Of a DNA stretch of 64,000 nucleotides, positions 35,814 to 45,244 are shown one piece after another. The notes beneath the pieces are model-generated. The model had not been told where the DNA came from. It was given only the letters and a program-made list of their open reading frames with translations, and did not search any database. The position numbers and the translations under genes were made by a program. Numbering within the stretch: the first letter of the stretch is position 1; every line of letters begins with the position of its first letter. The stretch comes from Yersinia enterocolitica subsp. enterocolitica. GTDB lineage: Bacteria; Pseudomonadota; Gammaproteobacteria; Enterobacterales; Enterobacteriaceae. The stretch lies in contig NZ_LR590469.1 in assembly GCF_901472495.1 (NCBI RefSeq), positions 4,278,001 through 4,342,000 of the forward strand, in the 5' to 3' direction.

Positions 35814-36329
35814 ATGCCATTATTGGATAGCTTTACCGTAGACCATACCATTATGAAAGCTCCGGCTGTACGCGTTGCTAAGACGATGAAAACCCCTCAT
35901 GGCGACGAGATAACGGTATTCGATTTACGTTTCTGTGTGCCAAATAAAGAAGTGATGCCAGAACGAGGGATTCATACACTTGAGCACTTGTTTGCTGGTT
36001 TTATGCGTAACCACCTCAATGGTAATGGCGTGGAGATTATCGATATATCCCCAATGGGATGCCGTACCGGTTTCTATATGAGCCTGATTGGTACGCCAGA
36101 TGAGCAACGCGTTGCTGATGCCTGGAAAGCGGCAATGGCTGATGTATTGAAAGTGACCGACCAGCGAAAAATTCCTGAATTGAACGAATATCAGTGTGGT
36201 ACTTATCATATGCATTCGCTGGAAGAGGCGCAGGAGATTGCCAAAGGGATTATCGACCGCGGCGTGCGTATCAATCACAACGAAGAACTGGCATTGCCGA
36301 AAGAAAAACTGACTGAATTACATATCTAG
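35814..36329 (+). CDS. luxS: S-ribosylhomocysteine lyase (autoinducer-2 synthesis)
   Basis: This 171-residue iron enzyme cleaves S-ribosylhomocysteine to homocysteine and DPD, the AI-2 precursor. The metal site HTLEHLFAGFMRNH (His near 54 and 58) and the Cys in YQCGTYHMHS near 128 are present, as is GCRTGFYM with the catalytic Cys near 83. GAGGAGG precedes the ATG. It is a single-gene unit with a terminator shared with yfjD. Confidence 0.97.
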   Translation: MPLLDSFTVDHTIMKAPAVRVAKTMKTPHGDEITVFDLRFCVPNKEVMPERGIHTLEHLFAGFMRNHLNGNGVEIIDISPMGCRTGFYMSLIGTPDEQRVADAWKAAMADVLKVTDQRKIPELNEYQCGTYHMHSLEEAQEIAKGIIDRGVRINHNEELALPKEKLTELHI

Positions 36330-36367
36330 TTTTCAGTTGTCGATTTTTATGCTCGGTAGATAAATGC

Positions 36368-36396
36368 AAAAAAGACGCTGAAAAGGCGTCTTTTTT
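36368..36396. terminator. Bidirectional terminator between luxS and yfjD
   Basis: GACGC pairs with GCGTC, with an A run before and a T run after, so it works on both strands. Confidence 0.9.
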
Positions 36397-36415
36397 ATTC
36401 CCTTGATATCACTGA

Positions 36416-37693
36416 TTAGCTCGCCTGGTTATCAGGTAGGATAGGGGTAACCCGCACCCGCTTAATCATGTTTTCCTGTACGTCCAGCACATCAATCAGA
36501 TAATTTCCAACACGAACCTGCGCATTTACCTGAGGGATCTCTTCGAGTTCTTCCAATAACATGCCATTGATCGTGCGTGCTTCGATAGGGAGTGACCAGT
36601 TGAATGCTTTGTTCAGTTCGCGCACATTGGCGCTGCCATCGATGAGTACAGAGCCATCGCTCTGCGGATTGACCTCTTCTGCCAGGCTAGGAGACATTGA
36701 TGTTGTGAAATCGCCGACTATCTCTTCCAAAATATCTTCAACGGTCACTAACCCCTGAATATCACCATACTCGTCGACAATCATGCCGACTTTTTCTTTA
36801 TTGCGCTGAAATTTCACCAGTTGCACATTTAATGGTGTGCCTTCGGGGATAAAATAGATCTCATCGGCAGCGCGTAACAAATTTTCTTTATTGAATTCTT
36901 TTTTCTCTGTCATGAGCCGGTAGGCTTCTCGCACGCGCAGCATGCCGATAGCATCGTCTAATGATTGACGATATAAAACGATACGGCCATGTGGGGAGTG
37001 GGTGAGTTGTCGCATAATTGATTTCCAATCATCATTGATATCAATGCCGACCACCTCATTACGCGGCACCATAATATCGCTGACGGTGACCTTTTCCAGA
37101 TCCAGCACGGATATCAACATATCTTGATTACGACGAGAAATTTGTGAGTGTGATTCATTCACAATACTGCGCAATTCATCTTTACTCACTGCATCACTAC
37201 TGTGAACGTTTCCGCGGATACCACACAAGCGCATCAGCCCACGTGTGATGGTATTGAGTAGCCATACCAGTGGCAGCATGATTTTTTGTAACGGGGCCAG
37301 CAAAACACTGCTGGGGAACGCCACGCGTTCAGGATAAAGGGCGGCGATGGTTTTCGGCATCACTTCAGCAAAAATCAGCACCACAAAAGTTAATACGCCA
37401 GTAGCTATGGCGACCCCGGCATTGCCATAGAGTCGGATACCAACAATGGTTGCCAGTGCTGAGGCCAGAATATTGACCAAATTATTGCCAATTAATACCA
37501 AACTTATCAGGCGGTCAGGGCGACGTAAGAGTTTCTCAACGCGACGTGCGGCGCGGTTACCTTGCTTGGATAAGTGGCGTAGACGGTAGCGATTGAGTGT
37601 CATCATGCCGGTTTCTGAAGCTGAAAAATAAGCCGAAACCACGACCATAATGACCAGAATGATGATCAGCGTGCTAGTTGAGACATGATCCAA
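36416..37693 (-). CDS. yfjD: CNNM/CorC-family membrane protein YfjD (CorB)
   Basis: The protein has about 425 residues, with an N-terminal DUF21 membrane domain (SAYFSASETGMMTLNRYRLRHL near residues 20-41, several hydrophobic segments to about 150), a CBS pair (SDIMVPRNEVVGIDINDD near 205) and a C-terminal CorC/HlyC domain. It is linked to magnesium or cobalt homeostasis. The start is uncertain: TTG 37693 gives the E. coli-like LDHVSTSTL beginning, GTG 37696 and TTG 37714 are alternatives, and AAGGA lies just upstream of the first two. It is next to ypjD as in E. coli. Confidence 0.88.
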   Translation of the reverse strand: MDHVSTSTLIIILVIMVVVSAYFSASETGMMTLNRYRLRHLSKQGNRAARRVEKLLRRPDRLISLVLIGNNLVNILASALATIVGIRLYGNAGVAIATGVLTFVVLIFAEVMPKTIAALYPERVAFPSSVLLAPLQKIMLPLVWLLNTITRGLMRLCGIRGNVHSSDAVSKDELRSIVNESHSQISRRNQDMLISVLDLEKVTVSDIMVPRNEVVGIDINDDWKSIMRQLTHSPHGRIVLYRQSLDDAIGMLRVREAYRLMTEKKEFNKENLLRAADEIYFIPEGTPLNVQLVKFQRNKEKVGMIVDEYGDIQGLVTVEDILEEIVGDFTTSMSPSLAEEVNPQSDGSVLIDGSANVRELNKAFNWSLPIEARTINGMLLEELEEIPQVNAQVRVGNYLIDVLDVQENMIKRVRVTPILPDNQAS

Positions 37694-37765
37694 CACAGTG
37701 TTCCTTAATAACAATGAAAGCCCTGTGGATTCAACAAGGCTATGTGTGGATGATTGTAATAATGG

Positions 37766-38557
37766 CTAAGAGATCATGATCTCCTGTAGCAGGCGGCTGC
37801 CAAAATAGGCCAGAGTGAGTAAAAATGCGCCTGCAAAACTGAACCAAATCACTCTGCGCCCGCGCCAGCCTTCATGGTAATGCCCCCACAATAAAACGAT
37901 GTAGACAAACCAGGCCATGATTGATAACACCGCTTTATGGACGTTTTCTTTACTGAATATATCATCCATATAAAGCAGGCCAGTACACAGTGTTAGGGTC
38001 AGTAAAACCACCCCGATTTGGGTGATGTGAAACATTTTACGTTCAATGCTCATCAAGGGCGGCATATCAGCATTAAAGGTGACTTTCTTATTTTTTAACT
38101 GATAATCGAGCCAAGCCAGTTGAAGGGCGTATAGTGCTGCGATGATAAGAGTGGCGTAGGCAAAGAGTGCTAGCCCGATATGAACGAAAATGGCCGGGCT
38201 GGCTTCCAGATGGGTAATGAACTCACCAGGGAGCAGACTGGCCAGTGCCAGATTGATCATGGCGAAACTGTAGACGATCGGCAGCAAAAACCATCCACGG
38301 CCTTGTGAGGCGACGATAGTCATGATGGTGCAAATCATCAGCCCGACAATGGAGCCGATATTCAATAAAGTGAGGTTTTGTCCACCGCCGACATCAAAAA
38401 TCTGATGCTTCAGAGCAATAGCATGGCACACTAGCGCCACGACGGCAGAAACCAGCGCTAACCGCCGGTAAGCACTATTTTTCTGCACCAGGCTTGGGAC
38501 AATCAAGCCCAGGCTGAGCGAATATGCGATCAAAGCCAAAATGGAGAACACGGGCAT
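37766..38557 (-). CDS. ypjD: Inner membrane protein YpjD (cytochrome c assembly-like)
   Basis: This 263-residue integral membrane protein has about eight hydrophobic segments and a CcsA/CcmC-like domain, including HIGLALFAYATLIIAALYALQLAWLDYQLK near residues 126-155 and LWGHYHEGWRGRRVIWFSF near 224-242. Haem-handling homologues use conserved His residues, which are visible here, but YpjD itself is associated with metal ion resistance or transport rather than cytochromes. It is divergent from ffh, the conserved arrangement. Confidence 0.88.
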   Translation of the reverse strand: MPVFSILALIAYSLSLGLIVPSLVQKNSAYRRLALVSAVVALVCHAIALKHQIFDVGGGQNLTLLNIGSIVGLMICTIMTIVASQGRGWFLLPIVYSFAMINLALASLLPGEFITHLEASPAIFVHIGLALFAYATLIIAALYALQLAWLDYQLKNKKVTFNADMPPLMSIERKMFHITQIGVVLLTLTLCTGLLYMDDIFSKENVHKAVLSIMAWFVYIVLLWGHYHEGWRGRRVIWFSFAGAFLLTLAYFGSRLLQEIMIS

Positions 38558-38722
38558 AGCGTTATATGGGCATCGGCTAAGTGAATTAGGTAGCCAGTAT
38601 AGCGTCGAGCGCGTCCCTCTCCAACCGTTCTCCGACGTGAGGGCAGAGATCGTTTAAGCTTCGTGTTATAATCCCCCCATTGTGTCGCCAGAGCGGCCTG
38701 TTTCCACGTTGAGTATGAGACA

Positions 38723-40084
38723 ATGTTTGAGAACTTAACTGATCGATTGTCGCGCACATTGCGCAATATCAGCGGCCGTGGCCGGCTGACAGAAGAAAAT
38801 ATTAAAGAAACGCTACGTGAAGTACGCATGGCGTTACTGGAAGCTGACGTAGCTCTGCCGGTTGTTCGTGATTTTATTAACCGGGTAAAAGAGCGCGCTG
38901 TCGGGCATGAGGTAAATAAGAGCCTCACGCCAGGACAGGAATTCGTCAAAATCGTTAAGAATGAACTTATTGCCGCGATGGGCGAGGTCAATAACGAACT
39001 GAATCTGGCAGCGCAACCGCCAGCAGTGGTGTTAATGGCTGGCTTGCAAGGTGCAGGTAAAACCACCAGTGTGGCTAAACTGGGTAAGTTCCTTAAAGAA
39101 AAACAGAAGAAAAAAGTGCTGGTTGTTTCCGCTGACGTTTATCGCCCTGCGGCGATCAAACAGTTGGAAACCCTGGCTCAGGGTGTTGGCATTGATTTCT
39201 TCCCGTCTGATGTACAGGAAAAACCGATTGATATCGTCAATCGTGCTCTACAGCAGGCGAAGCTTAAATTTTATGATGTTCTGATTGTCGATACCGCCGG
39301 TCGCTTGCACGTCGATGAAGCGATGATGGACGAAATCAAACAAGTTCATGCTGCGATTAACCCGGTTGAAACTTTGTTTGTCGTGGATGCCATGACCGGT
39401 CAGGATGCGGCCAATACAGCGAAAGCATTTAACGAAGCGCTGCCGCTCACTGGTGTCGTGCTGACCAAAGTTGATGGTGATGCCCGTGGCGGTGCTGCGT
39501 TATCGATCCGTCATATCACCGGTAAGCCGATTAAATTCCTCGGTGTCGGTGAAAAGTCAGATGCGCTTGAACCCTTCCATCCAGATCGCGTGGCTTCACG
39601 TATTCTGGGGATGGGCGATGTCCTGTCGCTGATTGAAGATATCGAAAGCAAAGTTGACCGCGCGCAAGCGGAAAAACTGGCAACTAAGCTGAAAAAAGGC
39701 GATGGCTTCGATCTCAATGACTTTCTGGATCAACTGAAGCAAATGCGCAATATGGGCGGTATGGCCAGCATGTTGAGTAAAATGCCGGGTGCGGGCCAGT
39801 TGCCAGATAACGTGAAATCGCAGATGGATGACAAGGTGACCGTGCGGATGGAGGCAATCATCAACTCGATGACGCTGAAAGAACGCGCCAAGCCAGAAAT
39901 CATCAAAGGTTCACGTAAGCGCCGTATTGCCACTGGTTCTGGTGTGCAAGTGCAGGATGTTAACCGCTTACTCAAGCAGTTCGACGAAATGCAGCGCATG
40001 ATGAAGAAAATGAAAAATGGCGGTCTGGCCAAAATGATGCGTGGCATGAAAGGTATGATGCCACCAGGTTTCCCGGGCCGCTAA
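38723..40084 (+). CDS. ffh: Signal recognition particle protein Ffh
   Basis: This 453-residue SRP GTPase targets nascent membrane proteins to FtsY and SecYEG. The N domain is followed by the G domain with GLQGAGKTTS near residues 107-116, DTAGR near 190 and TKVDGDARGG near 247. The C-terminal M domain is rich in Met (MQRMMKKMKNGGLAKMMRGMKGMMPPG), which binds signal peptides and 4.5S RNA. It lies 350 bases upstream of rpsP with an ERIC-like element between. Confidence 0.97.
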   Translation: MFENLTDRLSRTLRNISGRGRLTEENIKETLREVRMALLEADVALPVVRDFINRVKERAVGHEVNKSLTPGQEFVKIVKNELIAAMGEVNNELNLAAQPPAVVLMAGLQGAGKTTSVAKLGKFLKEKQKKKVLVVSADVYRPAAIKQLETLAQGVGIDFFPSDVQEKPIDIVNRALQQAKLKFYDVLIVDTAGRLHVDEAMMDEIKQVHAAINPVETLFVVDAMTGQDAANTAKAFNEALPLTGVVLTKVDGDARGGAALSIRHITGKPIKFLGVGEKSDALEPFHPDRVASRILGMGDVLSLIEDIESKVDRAQAEKLATKLKKGDGFDLNDFLDQLKQMRNMGGMASMLSKMPGAGQLPDNVKSQMDDKVTVRMEAIINSMTLKERAKPEIIKGSRKRRIATGSGVQVQDVNRLLKQFDEMQRMMKKMKNGGLAKMMRGMKGMMPPGFPGR

Positions 40085-40088
40085 ATGT

Positions 40089-40214
<126 letters not shown>

Positions 40215-40332
40215 ATTTCGCGCTGTGATGTTAACCGGCGTGATGTGAGTAAAGATTTCCCGCTGAAAACAGCGGTAAACGAAGAAAATTGTGCTCATTA
40301 CAAAACTAGCGCATAGGAATCTACGCTTTAGA

Positions 40333-40360
40333 TTGCTTTTTGCGCCAAAATGAGTAAAAT
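40333..40360 (+). promoter_or_regulatory. Promoter of the rpsP operon
   Basis: TTGCTT and TAAAAT are spaced by 16 bases, about 75 bases ahead of the rpsP start and upstream of the leader hairpin. Confidence 0.6.
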
Positions 40361-40380
40361 TTTCGGGCTTTTTATATTGC

Positions 40381-40417
40381 AACTGGACCCCGTTCCCCGA
40401 TGGGGTCCAGTTGTTTT
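40381..40417 (+). promoter_or_regulatory. Terminator-like leader hairpin of the rpsP operon
   Basis: AACTGGACCCC pairs with TGGGGTCCAGTT and is followed by a T-rich tail, so it has the form of an intrinsic terminator lying between the promoter and the rpsP start. It probably acts as an attenuator or limits readthrough into the operon. Confidence 0.75.
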
Positions 40418-40436
40418 ATTAACTAAAGAGGATGTT

Positions 40437-40685
40437 ATGGTAACAATTCGTTTGGCTCGTGGCGGCGCTAAAAAGCGTCCGTTCTATCAAGTAGTAGTGA
40501 CCGACAGCCGTAATGCTCGTGACGGCCGTTTCATCGAACGTGTAGGCTTCTTTAACCCGATCGCATCTGGTCAGGCTGAAGCTCTGCGTTTGGACCTGGA
40601 TCGTATCAACCATTGGGTTGAGCTGGGTGCAACTGTTTCTGATCGCGTATCTGCGCTGATCAAAGAAGCTAAGAAAGCAGCTTAA
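40437..40685 (+). CDS. rpsP: Ribosomal protein S16
   Basis: This 82-residue small-subunit protein begins MVTIRLARGGAKKRPFYQVV and is followed by the FIERVGFFNPIA segment, as in E. coli. ATG 40437 has GAGG five bases upstream. It is the first gene of the rpsP-rimM-trmD-rplS operon and lies after a terminator-like leader hairpin. Confidence 0.98.
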   Translation: MVTIRLARGGAKKRPFYQVVVTDSRNARDGRFIERVGFFNPIASGQAEALRLDLDRINHWVELGATVSDRVSALIKEAKKAA

Positions 40686-40706
40686 TCTGTCGCGGTGGTG
40701 GTTATT

Positions 40707-41255
40707 ATGAGCAAGCAACTCAATCCAGTGGTTCCCGAACAGCCGATTGTACTCGGTAAAATGGGTTCAACTTACGGCATTCGCGGTTGGCTCAGAGTAT
40801 TTTCATCCACCGAGAACGCCGAAAGCATTTTTGATTACCAGCCGTGGTTTATCCAGCAGGGTGGTAAGTGGCAGCATGTCGAGTTGGAAGACTGGAAGCG
40901 CCACAGTCAGGATCTGATCATTAAAGTTAAAGGTGTTGATGATCGGGATGCTGCGAATCTACTGACCAATTGCGAAATTGTCGTCGATTCCAAACAACTG
41001 CCTGAACTGGAAGAGGATGATTACTACTGGAAAGACCTTATGGGCTGTCAGGTAGTAACAACCGCGGGTTACGAACTAGGTAAAATCATCGATATGATGG
41101 AAACCGGTTCTAACGATGTGATGGTAGTGAAGGCAAACCTGAAAGATGCATTCGGTATGAAGGAGCGGTTGGTCCCGTTTCTTCATGGGCAGGTTATCAA
41201 GAATGTCGATCTCACTGCTCAACGTGTTGAAGTAGATTGGGATCCTGGTTTTTGA
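40707..41255 (+). CDS. rimM: Ribosome maturation factor RimM
   Basis: This 182-residue protein assists 30S subunit (S19/16S head) maturation. The N-terminal barrel IVLGKMGSTYGIRGWLRVFS and the C-terminal PRC-type barrel EEDDYYWKDLMGCQVVT are clear. Start ATG 40707 is chosen because MSKQL matches E. coli; an ATG at 40695 adds four residues. It lies 21 bases after rpsP. Confidence 0.97.
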   Translation: MSKQLNPVVPEQPIVLGKMGSTYGIRGWLRVFSSTENAESIFDYQPWFIQQGGKWQHVELEDWKRHSQDLIIKVKGVDDRDAANLLTNCEIVVDSKQLPELEEDDYYWKDLMGCQVVTTAGYELGKIIDMMETGSNDVMVVKANLKDAFGMKERLVPFLHGQVIKNVDLTAQRVEVDWDPGF

Positions 41256-41293
41256 CCTCCGAATTAAACGGCAAAGATGAGTGGAACAAAACA

Positions 41294-42034
41294 ATGTGGA
41301 TTGGTGTTATTAGCCTGTTTCCCGAGATGTTCCACGCAATAACCGATTACGGGGTGACTGGCCGGGCAGTAAAAAATGGCCTGCTGAGCGTGCAGTGTTG
41401 GAGTCCTCGTGACTTTACCTACGACCGGCATCGTACCGTGGATGACCGCCCATATGGTGGTGGCCCGGGAATGTTGATGATGGTGCAACCGCTAAGGGAA
41501 GCCATTCATGCAGCAAAAGCAGCGGCAGGCGAGGGAGCAAAGGTGATTTATCTGTCACCTCAAGGGCGCAAACTGGACCAACAAGGTGTTTGCGAACTGG
41601 CGACTAATCAGAAGATGATTCTGGTGTGTGGTCGGTACGAAGGAGTTGATGAGCGCGTAATCAAAACCGAAATTGATGAAGAATGGTCAATTGGAGATTA
41701 CGTTCTCAGCGGTGGCGAGCTACCAGCAATGACTCTGATAGATTCAGTATCCCGCTTTATCCCGGGAGTGCTGGGTCATCAGGCCTCTGCGGAGGAAGAT
41801 TCCTTTGTTGATGGATTGCTGGATTGCCCACACTACACTCGTCCTGAGGTGTTAGAAGGGATGGAAGTACCGCCAGTCTTGCTGTCGGGTAACCATGCCG
41901 AGATTCGTCGCTGGCGCTTAAAGCAGTCGCTGGGCCGTACCTGGCTTAGAAGACCTGAACTTCTAGAAAGCCTAGCTCTGACTGACGAGCAAATGGTGTT
42001 GCTGGCTGAGTTCCAACGGGAACACAAGCCCTGA
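41294..42034 (+). CDS. trmD: tRNA (guanine37-N1)-methyltransferase
   Basis: This 246-residue SPOUT methyltransferase modifies G37 in tRNAs. The knotted SAM site is in VCGRYEGVDERV and WSIGDYVLSGGELPAM near residues 111-145. MWIGVISLFPEMF marks the start at 41294. The C-terminus ends AEFQREHKP, about nine residues shorter than E. coli TrmD as remembered, losing only the poorly conserved tail. It is followed by rplS. Confidence 0.97.
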   Translation: MWIGVISLFPEMFHAITDYGVTGRAVKNGLLSVQCWSPRDFTYDRHRTVDDRPYGGGPGMLMMVQPLREAIHAAKAAAGEGAKVIYLSPQGRKLDQQGVCELATNQKMILVCGRYEGVDERVIKTEIDEEWSIGDYVLSGGELPAMTLIDSVSRFIPGVLGHQASAEEDSFVDGLLDCPHYTRPEVLEGMEVPPVLLSGNHAEIRRWRLKQSLGRTWLRRPELLESLALTDEQMVLLAEFQREHKP

Positions 42035-42114
42035 AGCAACAGAACTATGAAAGGAGTGTTGTGCCGCGTGCCAACTTCCTGATATATCAGTTTACCTAGG
42101 GTAAGAGACTTATT

Positions 42115-42477
42115 ATGAGCAATATTATCAAGCAAATCGAACAAGAGCAGATGAAGCAAGACGTACCTGCATTCCGTCCGGGTGATTCCGTGGAAGTTAA
42201 GGTATGGGTTGTTGAAGGTTCTAAAAAGCGTCTGCAGGCATTCGAGGGCGTGGTTATCGCTATTCGTAACCGCGGTCTGCATTCTGCGTTCACCGTTCGT
42301 AAAATTTCCAACGGCGAAGGTGTTGAGCGTGTATTCCAAACTCACTCCCCAGTAATCGACAGCATTACTGTGAAACGTCGTGGTGCCGTTCGTCAAGCGA
42401 AACTGTACTATCTGCGTGAGCGTACTGGTAAGTCTGCTCGTATCAAAGAGCGTCTTAACCGCACTAATACTAACTAA
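42115..42477 (+). CDS. rplS: Ribosomal protein L19
   Basis: This 120-residue large-subunit protein lies at the 30S-50S interface. [20 protein letters not shown] through [13 protein letters not shown] match E. coli L19 (115 residues), and five more residues (RTNTN) follow. It is the last gene of the operon and is followed by a strong terminator. Confidence 0.98.
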
Positions 42478-42517
42478 GATACAGCTCAGGCTTCATCCAA
42501 AAGTTAATAGTTATGAA

Positions 42518-42546
42518 GGGGTTAGCCATGTGCTAACCCCTTTTTT
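42518..42546 (+). terminator. rpsP-rplS operon terminator
   Basis: GGGGTTAGC pairs with GCTAACCCC and is followed by six T. Confidence 0.95.
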
Positions 42547-42549
42547 ATT

Positions 42550-42621
42550 CCTATACTCGTCATATTTCAAATTGCATATGCGTTAGCTGCCTTGGTGCAA
42601 CTCGAATTATTTAGGGTATAG
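42550..42621. repeat. ERIC element lacking its centre
   Basis: The outer parts CGTCATATTTCAAATTGCAT and GTGCAACTCGAATTATTTAG are joined directly; the AAGCTTACATAAGTAAG core is missing. It is about 70 bases long instead of about 125. Confidence 0.75.
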
Positions 42622-42684
42622 AAGATAAATAGAAGGGATATCAGAGGGAATTAGCGTGGCATCACACCACGCTATAGATAATGA

Positions 42685-43452
42685 TTAGAGGCCGTAAACC
42701 AGAGTTACCGATGTTGTGGTATCCGTATTTTTTGGTGCGCTGGCAGGTGGCTTAGTGTTGTAGGTCACGACATAGGCTAAGCGCAAGGCGAAGCTTTTAT
42801 TAATAGCCACGTTCAATGCCGTTTCTGAGTTCAACGTCGTTTCTTCGTTTGCCAGAGCTGAAACGCCTTCACTGAACACTGTGTTGTCGGTTAACTGATA
42901 AGTATAGTTACCGCCAGCATAGGCTAAGGCTTTCGTCGCACGCCCACCTTCATAAAACTCATCATGGCGAACACCTGGACCAAATTCCACCCGCAGATTA
43001 TGCAGTGGTGTGGTCATAATCTGACGACCATAACCCGTGGTTAAAACTGAGCGGGAATCAAAACCGTTATAGCGGTCATTCAACCAGCTGGCTTGTCCAA
43101 ACAGGTAATTTCGATCAGTCAAATTATAGCGAGTACGGCCACCTAACTGATAACGTTCGGAAGAGCGTTCATTGTTGGCGCTGGTATTACGGGCTGCCCC
43201 CCACAAGCTATAAGCGGTGTTAGGCTGGAACCAGGTTAACGTTGAGTTGGCAGTCAATGTTGAGTTAGTGGTATTGCCTGACTGGGCGGTATAGCCTGCT
43301 TCAACGGTACCATCGAAGCTCTTTTTGGCTGTGGCTGGATCGTCTAAGGCAGTAAAAACAGTCGCGTCAGCAATAACTGAGGTGCTGATGAGAGATAAAG
43401 CGAGTGTGCTGATATAGAACGGCAACGCCCTGGTATGACGCAAAGAAAACAT
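42685..43452 (-). CDS. DUF481-family outer membrane beta-barrel protein (YdiY type)
   Basis: This protein of about 255 residues has a signal peptide (MFSLRHTRALPFYISTLALSLISTSVIA). A DUF481 domain follows with alternating beta-strand pattern: GTVEAGYTAQSGNTTNSTLTA, ERYQLGGRTRYNLTDRNYLFGQ, GFDSRSVLTTGYGRQIM, and a C-terminal strand TSVTLVYGL. It is expected in the outer membrane or periplasm. ATG 43452 gives a proper signal; 43494 would add 14 residues. E. coli homologues are called salt-induced or unknown. It is a single gene with no obvious partner. Confidence 0.8.
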   Translation of the reverse strand: MFSLRHTRALPFYISTLALSLISTSVIADATVFTALDDPATAKKSFDGTVEAGYTAQSGNTTNSTLTANSTLTWFQPNTAYSLWGAARNTSANNERSSERYQLGGRTRYNLTDRNYLFGQASWLNDRYNGFDSRSVLTTGYGRQIMTTPLHNLRVEFGPGVRHDEFYEGGRATKALAYAGGNYTYQLTDNTVFSEGVSALANEETTLNSETALNVAINKSFALRLAYVVTYNTKPPASAPKNTDTTTSVTLVYGL

Positions 43453-43640
43453 AATAGGTCCATGGTGAAGAAAATGATTTTTGTGATGCGGCACGCATTG
43501 TAGCAGTTGTGATCCTACTTACTCAGAAGATATTTCGGATTGAATAATTAATTATAATAAGACGGATTTTTTGATGAGTTCATTCTTAAAATGTAATAAA
43601 CAGCAAAAATCTGCACTTGGATACAAACAAAAGAAATAAA

Positions 43641-43667
43641 TGAAAGGGCCAGAATTGCTCTGACCCC
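43641..43667 (-). terminator. dcuB terminator-like hairpin
   Basis: On the minus strand GGGTCAGA pairs with TCTGGCCC and is followed by TTTC. It lies 22 bases past the dcuB stop. Confidence 0.65.
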
Positions 43668-43688
43668 TAATTTAGTACTTACCCGTTT

Positions 43689-45032
43689 TTACATAAAAGT
43701 GGTGACTAACACGTAGCCGGTGATGCATGAACAGATAACACCGATAAGGCCTGGAATAATAAAGCTGTGGTTAATAATAAATTTGCCAATTTTGGTAGTG
43801 CCTGAGCGGTCAAAACCGATACAAGCCAGATCACTCGGATAGGTTGGCAGAACAAAGTAGCCATAAGCCGCAGGGAAAAAGGCTATTAGCATTTTAGGAT
43901 CAACACCCAACTGCAATCCCATTGGTGCAATGGCAGTAAGCGCTGCGGCCTGGCTATTAACCAATTTTGAAACCAGGAATAGAACAATGGCGTAGGTCCA
44001 CGGATGACCTTTCACCACATCTTCCAGCACGAGTTTCAGATCCCCCATATGGGCCTGGAAGAAGGTATCACTCATCCAGGCAACACCAAATACTGAGAAT
44101 ATGGCGACCATACCGGCTTTGAATACTGCGCCGTTAGAGATATCGCTGGGTTTAACTTTACAACCAATCAGAATAACGGCACCGGCAATCAGCATCATCA
44201 TCTGAATAACCAGATTCATTGATAATGACTGCATTTTGCCTTTAACTTCAAAAGCAGGGCGCAGGTCTGCAAACGCACCGAGTAATACCACTAACGCGAT
44301 AGCAACGAAAAATATCCCGGTCGACCAATAAGCTTGTTTCGGGAAAACCTGATTTAACAAAGTATCTGTTGAGCCATAGATAAAGTCGCGCTGTTCAGGG
44401 TCTTTGATTCTTGCCTGGAAATCTGGGTCTTTATCCAGATCTTTACCGCGGCGTAGGCTCCACAATGCAGCCATCAAAACACCAACTAAAGAAGCGGGGA
44501 CTGATACGGCCAGAATCTCCAGAATACTATAAGCCTGACCTATACCGTGATTAGCACCAATAATTGATACTAATGACACCACCGCGACCGATACTGGGGA
44601 GGCTGTAATTGCCATTTGCGAGGCAACTGATGCCACCGCCATTGGCCGCTCCGGGCGGATACCTTTTTTAATGGCAATATCGGAAATAATAGGGAACATG
44701 GTATAAACAACATGTCCGGTGCCACATAAAAAGGTTAATGACCACGTTGTAAAGGGTGCTAATAGCGTAATGTGCTGAGGATGTTTTCGTAATAATCGTT
44801 CAGCAAATTGCATCATTACATTTAAGCCACCGGCAGTTTGTAATACAGCAGCACAACCGATAACGGCTAATATTGTCAGCATCACATCGACAGGGGGTTT
44901 ACCTGGTTCGAGGCCAAAGATAAAGGTCAGAATAAATAAGCCAATACCACTTATTAACCCCAGCCCCATGCCCCCATAGCGTGTCCCAACTAGCAGACAG
45001 AGAATTATAATTATAAATTGTAGTGTTATCAT
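43689..45032 (-). CDS. dcuB: Anaerobic C4-dicarboxylate antiporter DcuB
   Basis: This 447-residue inner-membrane carrier exchanges external fumarate for internal succinate during fumarate respiration. It has 12 or so hydrophobic segments. FLCGTGHVVYTMFPIISDIAIKKGIRPERPMAVASVASQMAITASPVS near residues 100-148 and LPTYPSDLACIGFDRSGTTKIGKFIINHSF near 396-425 are DcuA/DcuB signatures, closer to DcuB. It follows btsR on the same strand at 342 bases, a gap with a large inverted repeat that probably holds its control region. Confidence 0.92.
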   Translation of the reverse strand: MITLQFIIIILCLLVGTRYGGMGLGLISGIGLFILTFIFGLEPGKPPVDVMLTILAVIGCAAVLQTAGGLNVMMQFAERLLRKHPQHITLLAPFTTWSLTFLCGTGHVVYTMFPIISDIAIKKGIRPERPMAVASVASQMAITASPVSVAVVSLVSIIGANHGIGQAYSILEILAVSVPASLVGVLMAALWSLRRGKDLDKDPDFQARIKDPEQRDFIYGSTDTLLNQVFPKQAYWSTGIFFVAIALVVLLGAFADLRPAFEVKGKMQSLSMNLVIQMMMLIAGAVILIGCKVKPSDISNGAVFKAGMVAIFSVFGVAWMSDTFFQAHMGDLKLVLEDVVKGHPWTYAIVLFLVSKLVNSQAAALTAIAPMGLQLGVDPKMLIAFFPAAYGYFVLPTYPSDLACIGFDRSGTTKIGKFIINHSFIIPGLIGVICSCITGYVLVTTFM

Positions 45033-45181
45033 AATATTACCTTGCTTCCAACATGAATGAAATTCCGTTGTATTTAGCCGGTTTTAAGCAATGGACATGG
45101 CTCTTACTCATTTTTATCTATCAGAGCACAGGTGAATTGATTAAAACCTTGCTAATATCAAGGCTATATTGTTTAGTTATG

Positions 45182-45244
45182 TAATTAATTAAATCTGAGA
45201 TCTGTCTCTGTTTTTATATCAGATCTGACTTTTCTAATTAATTA
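45182..45244. promoter_or_regulatory. Imperfect inverted repeat upstream of dcuB
   Basis: TAATTAATTA (45182-45191) and AGATCTG (45198-45204) face CAGATCT (45220-45226) and TAATTAATTA (45235-45244). It lies about 150-210 bases upstream of dcuB, where an activator would bind. No clear FNR box was found in the 342-base gap, which is otherwise AT-rich. Confidence 0.55.

Noticed and set aside
45033..45181. FNR box upstream of dcuB (TTGAT near 45136)
   Set aside because: Only one half-site is present; the second half does not match ATCAA at the right spacing.
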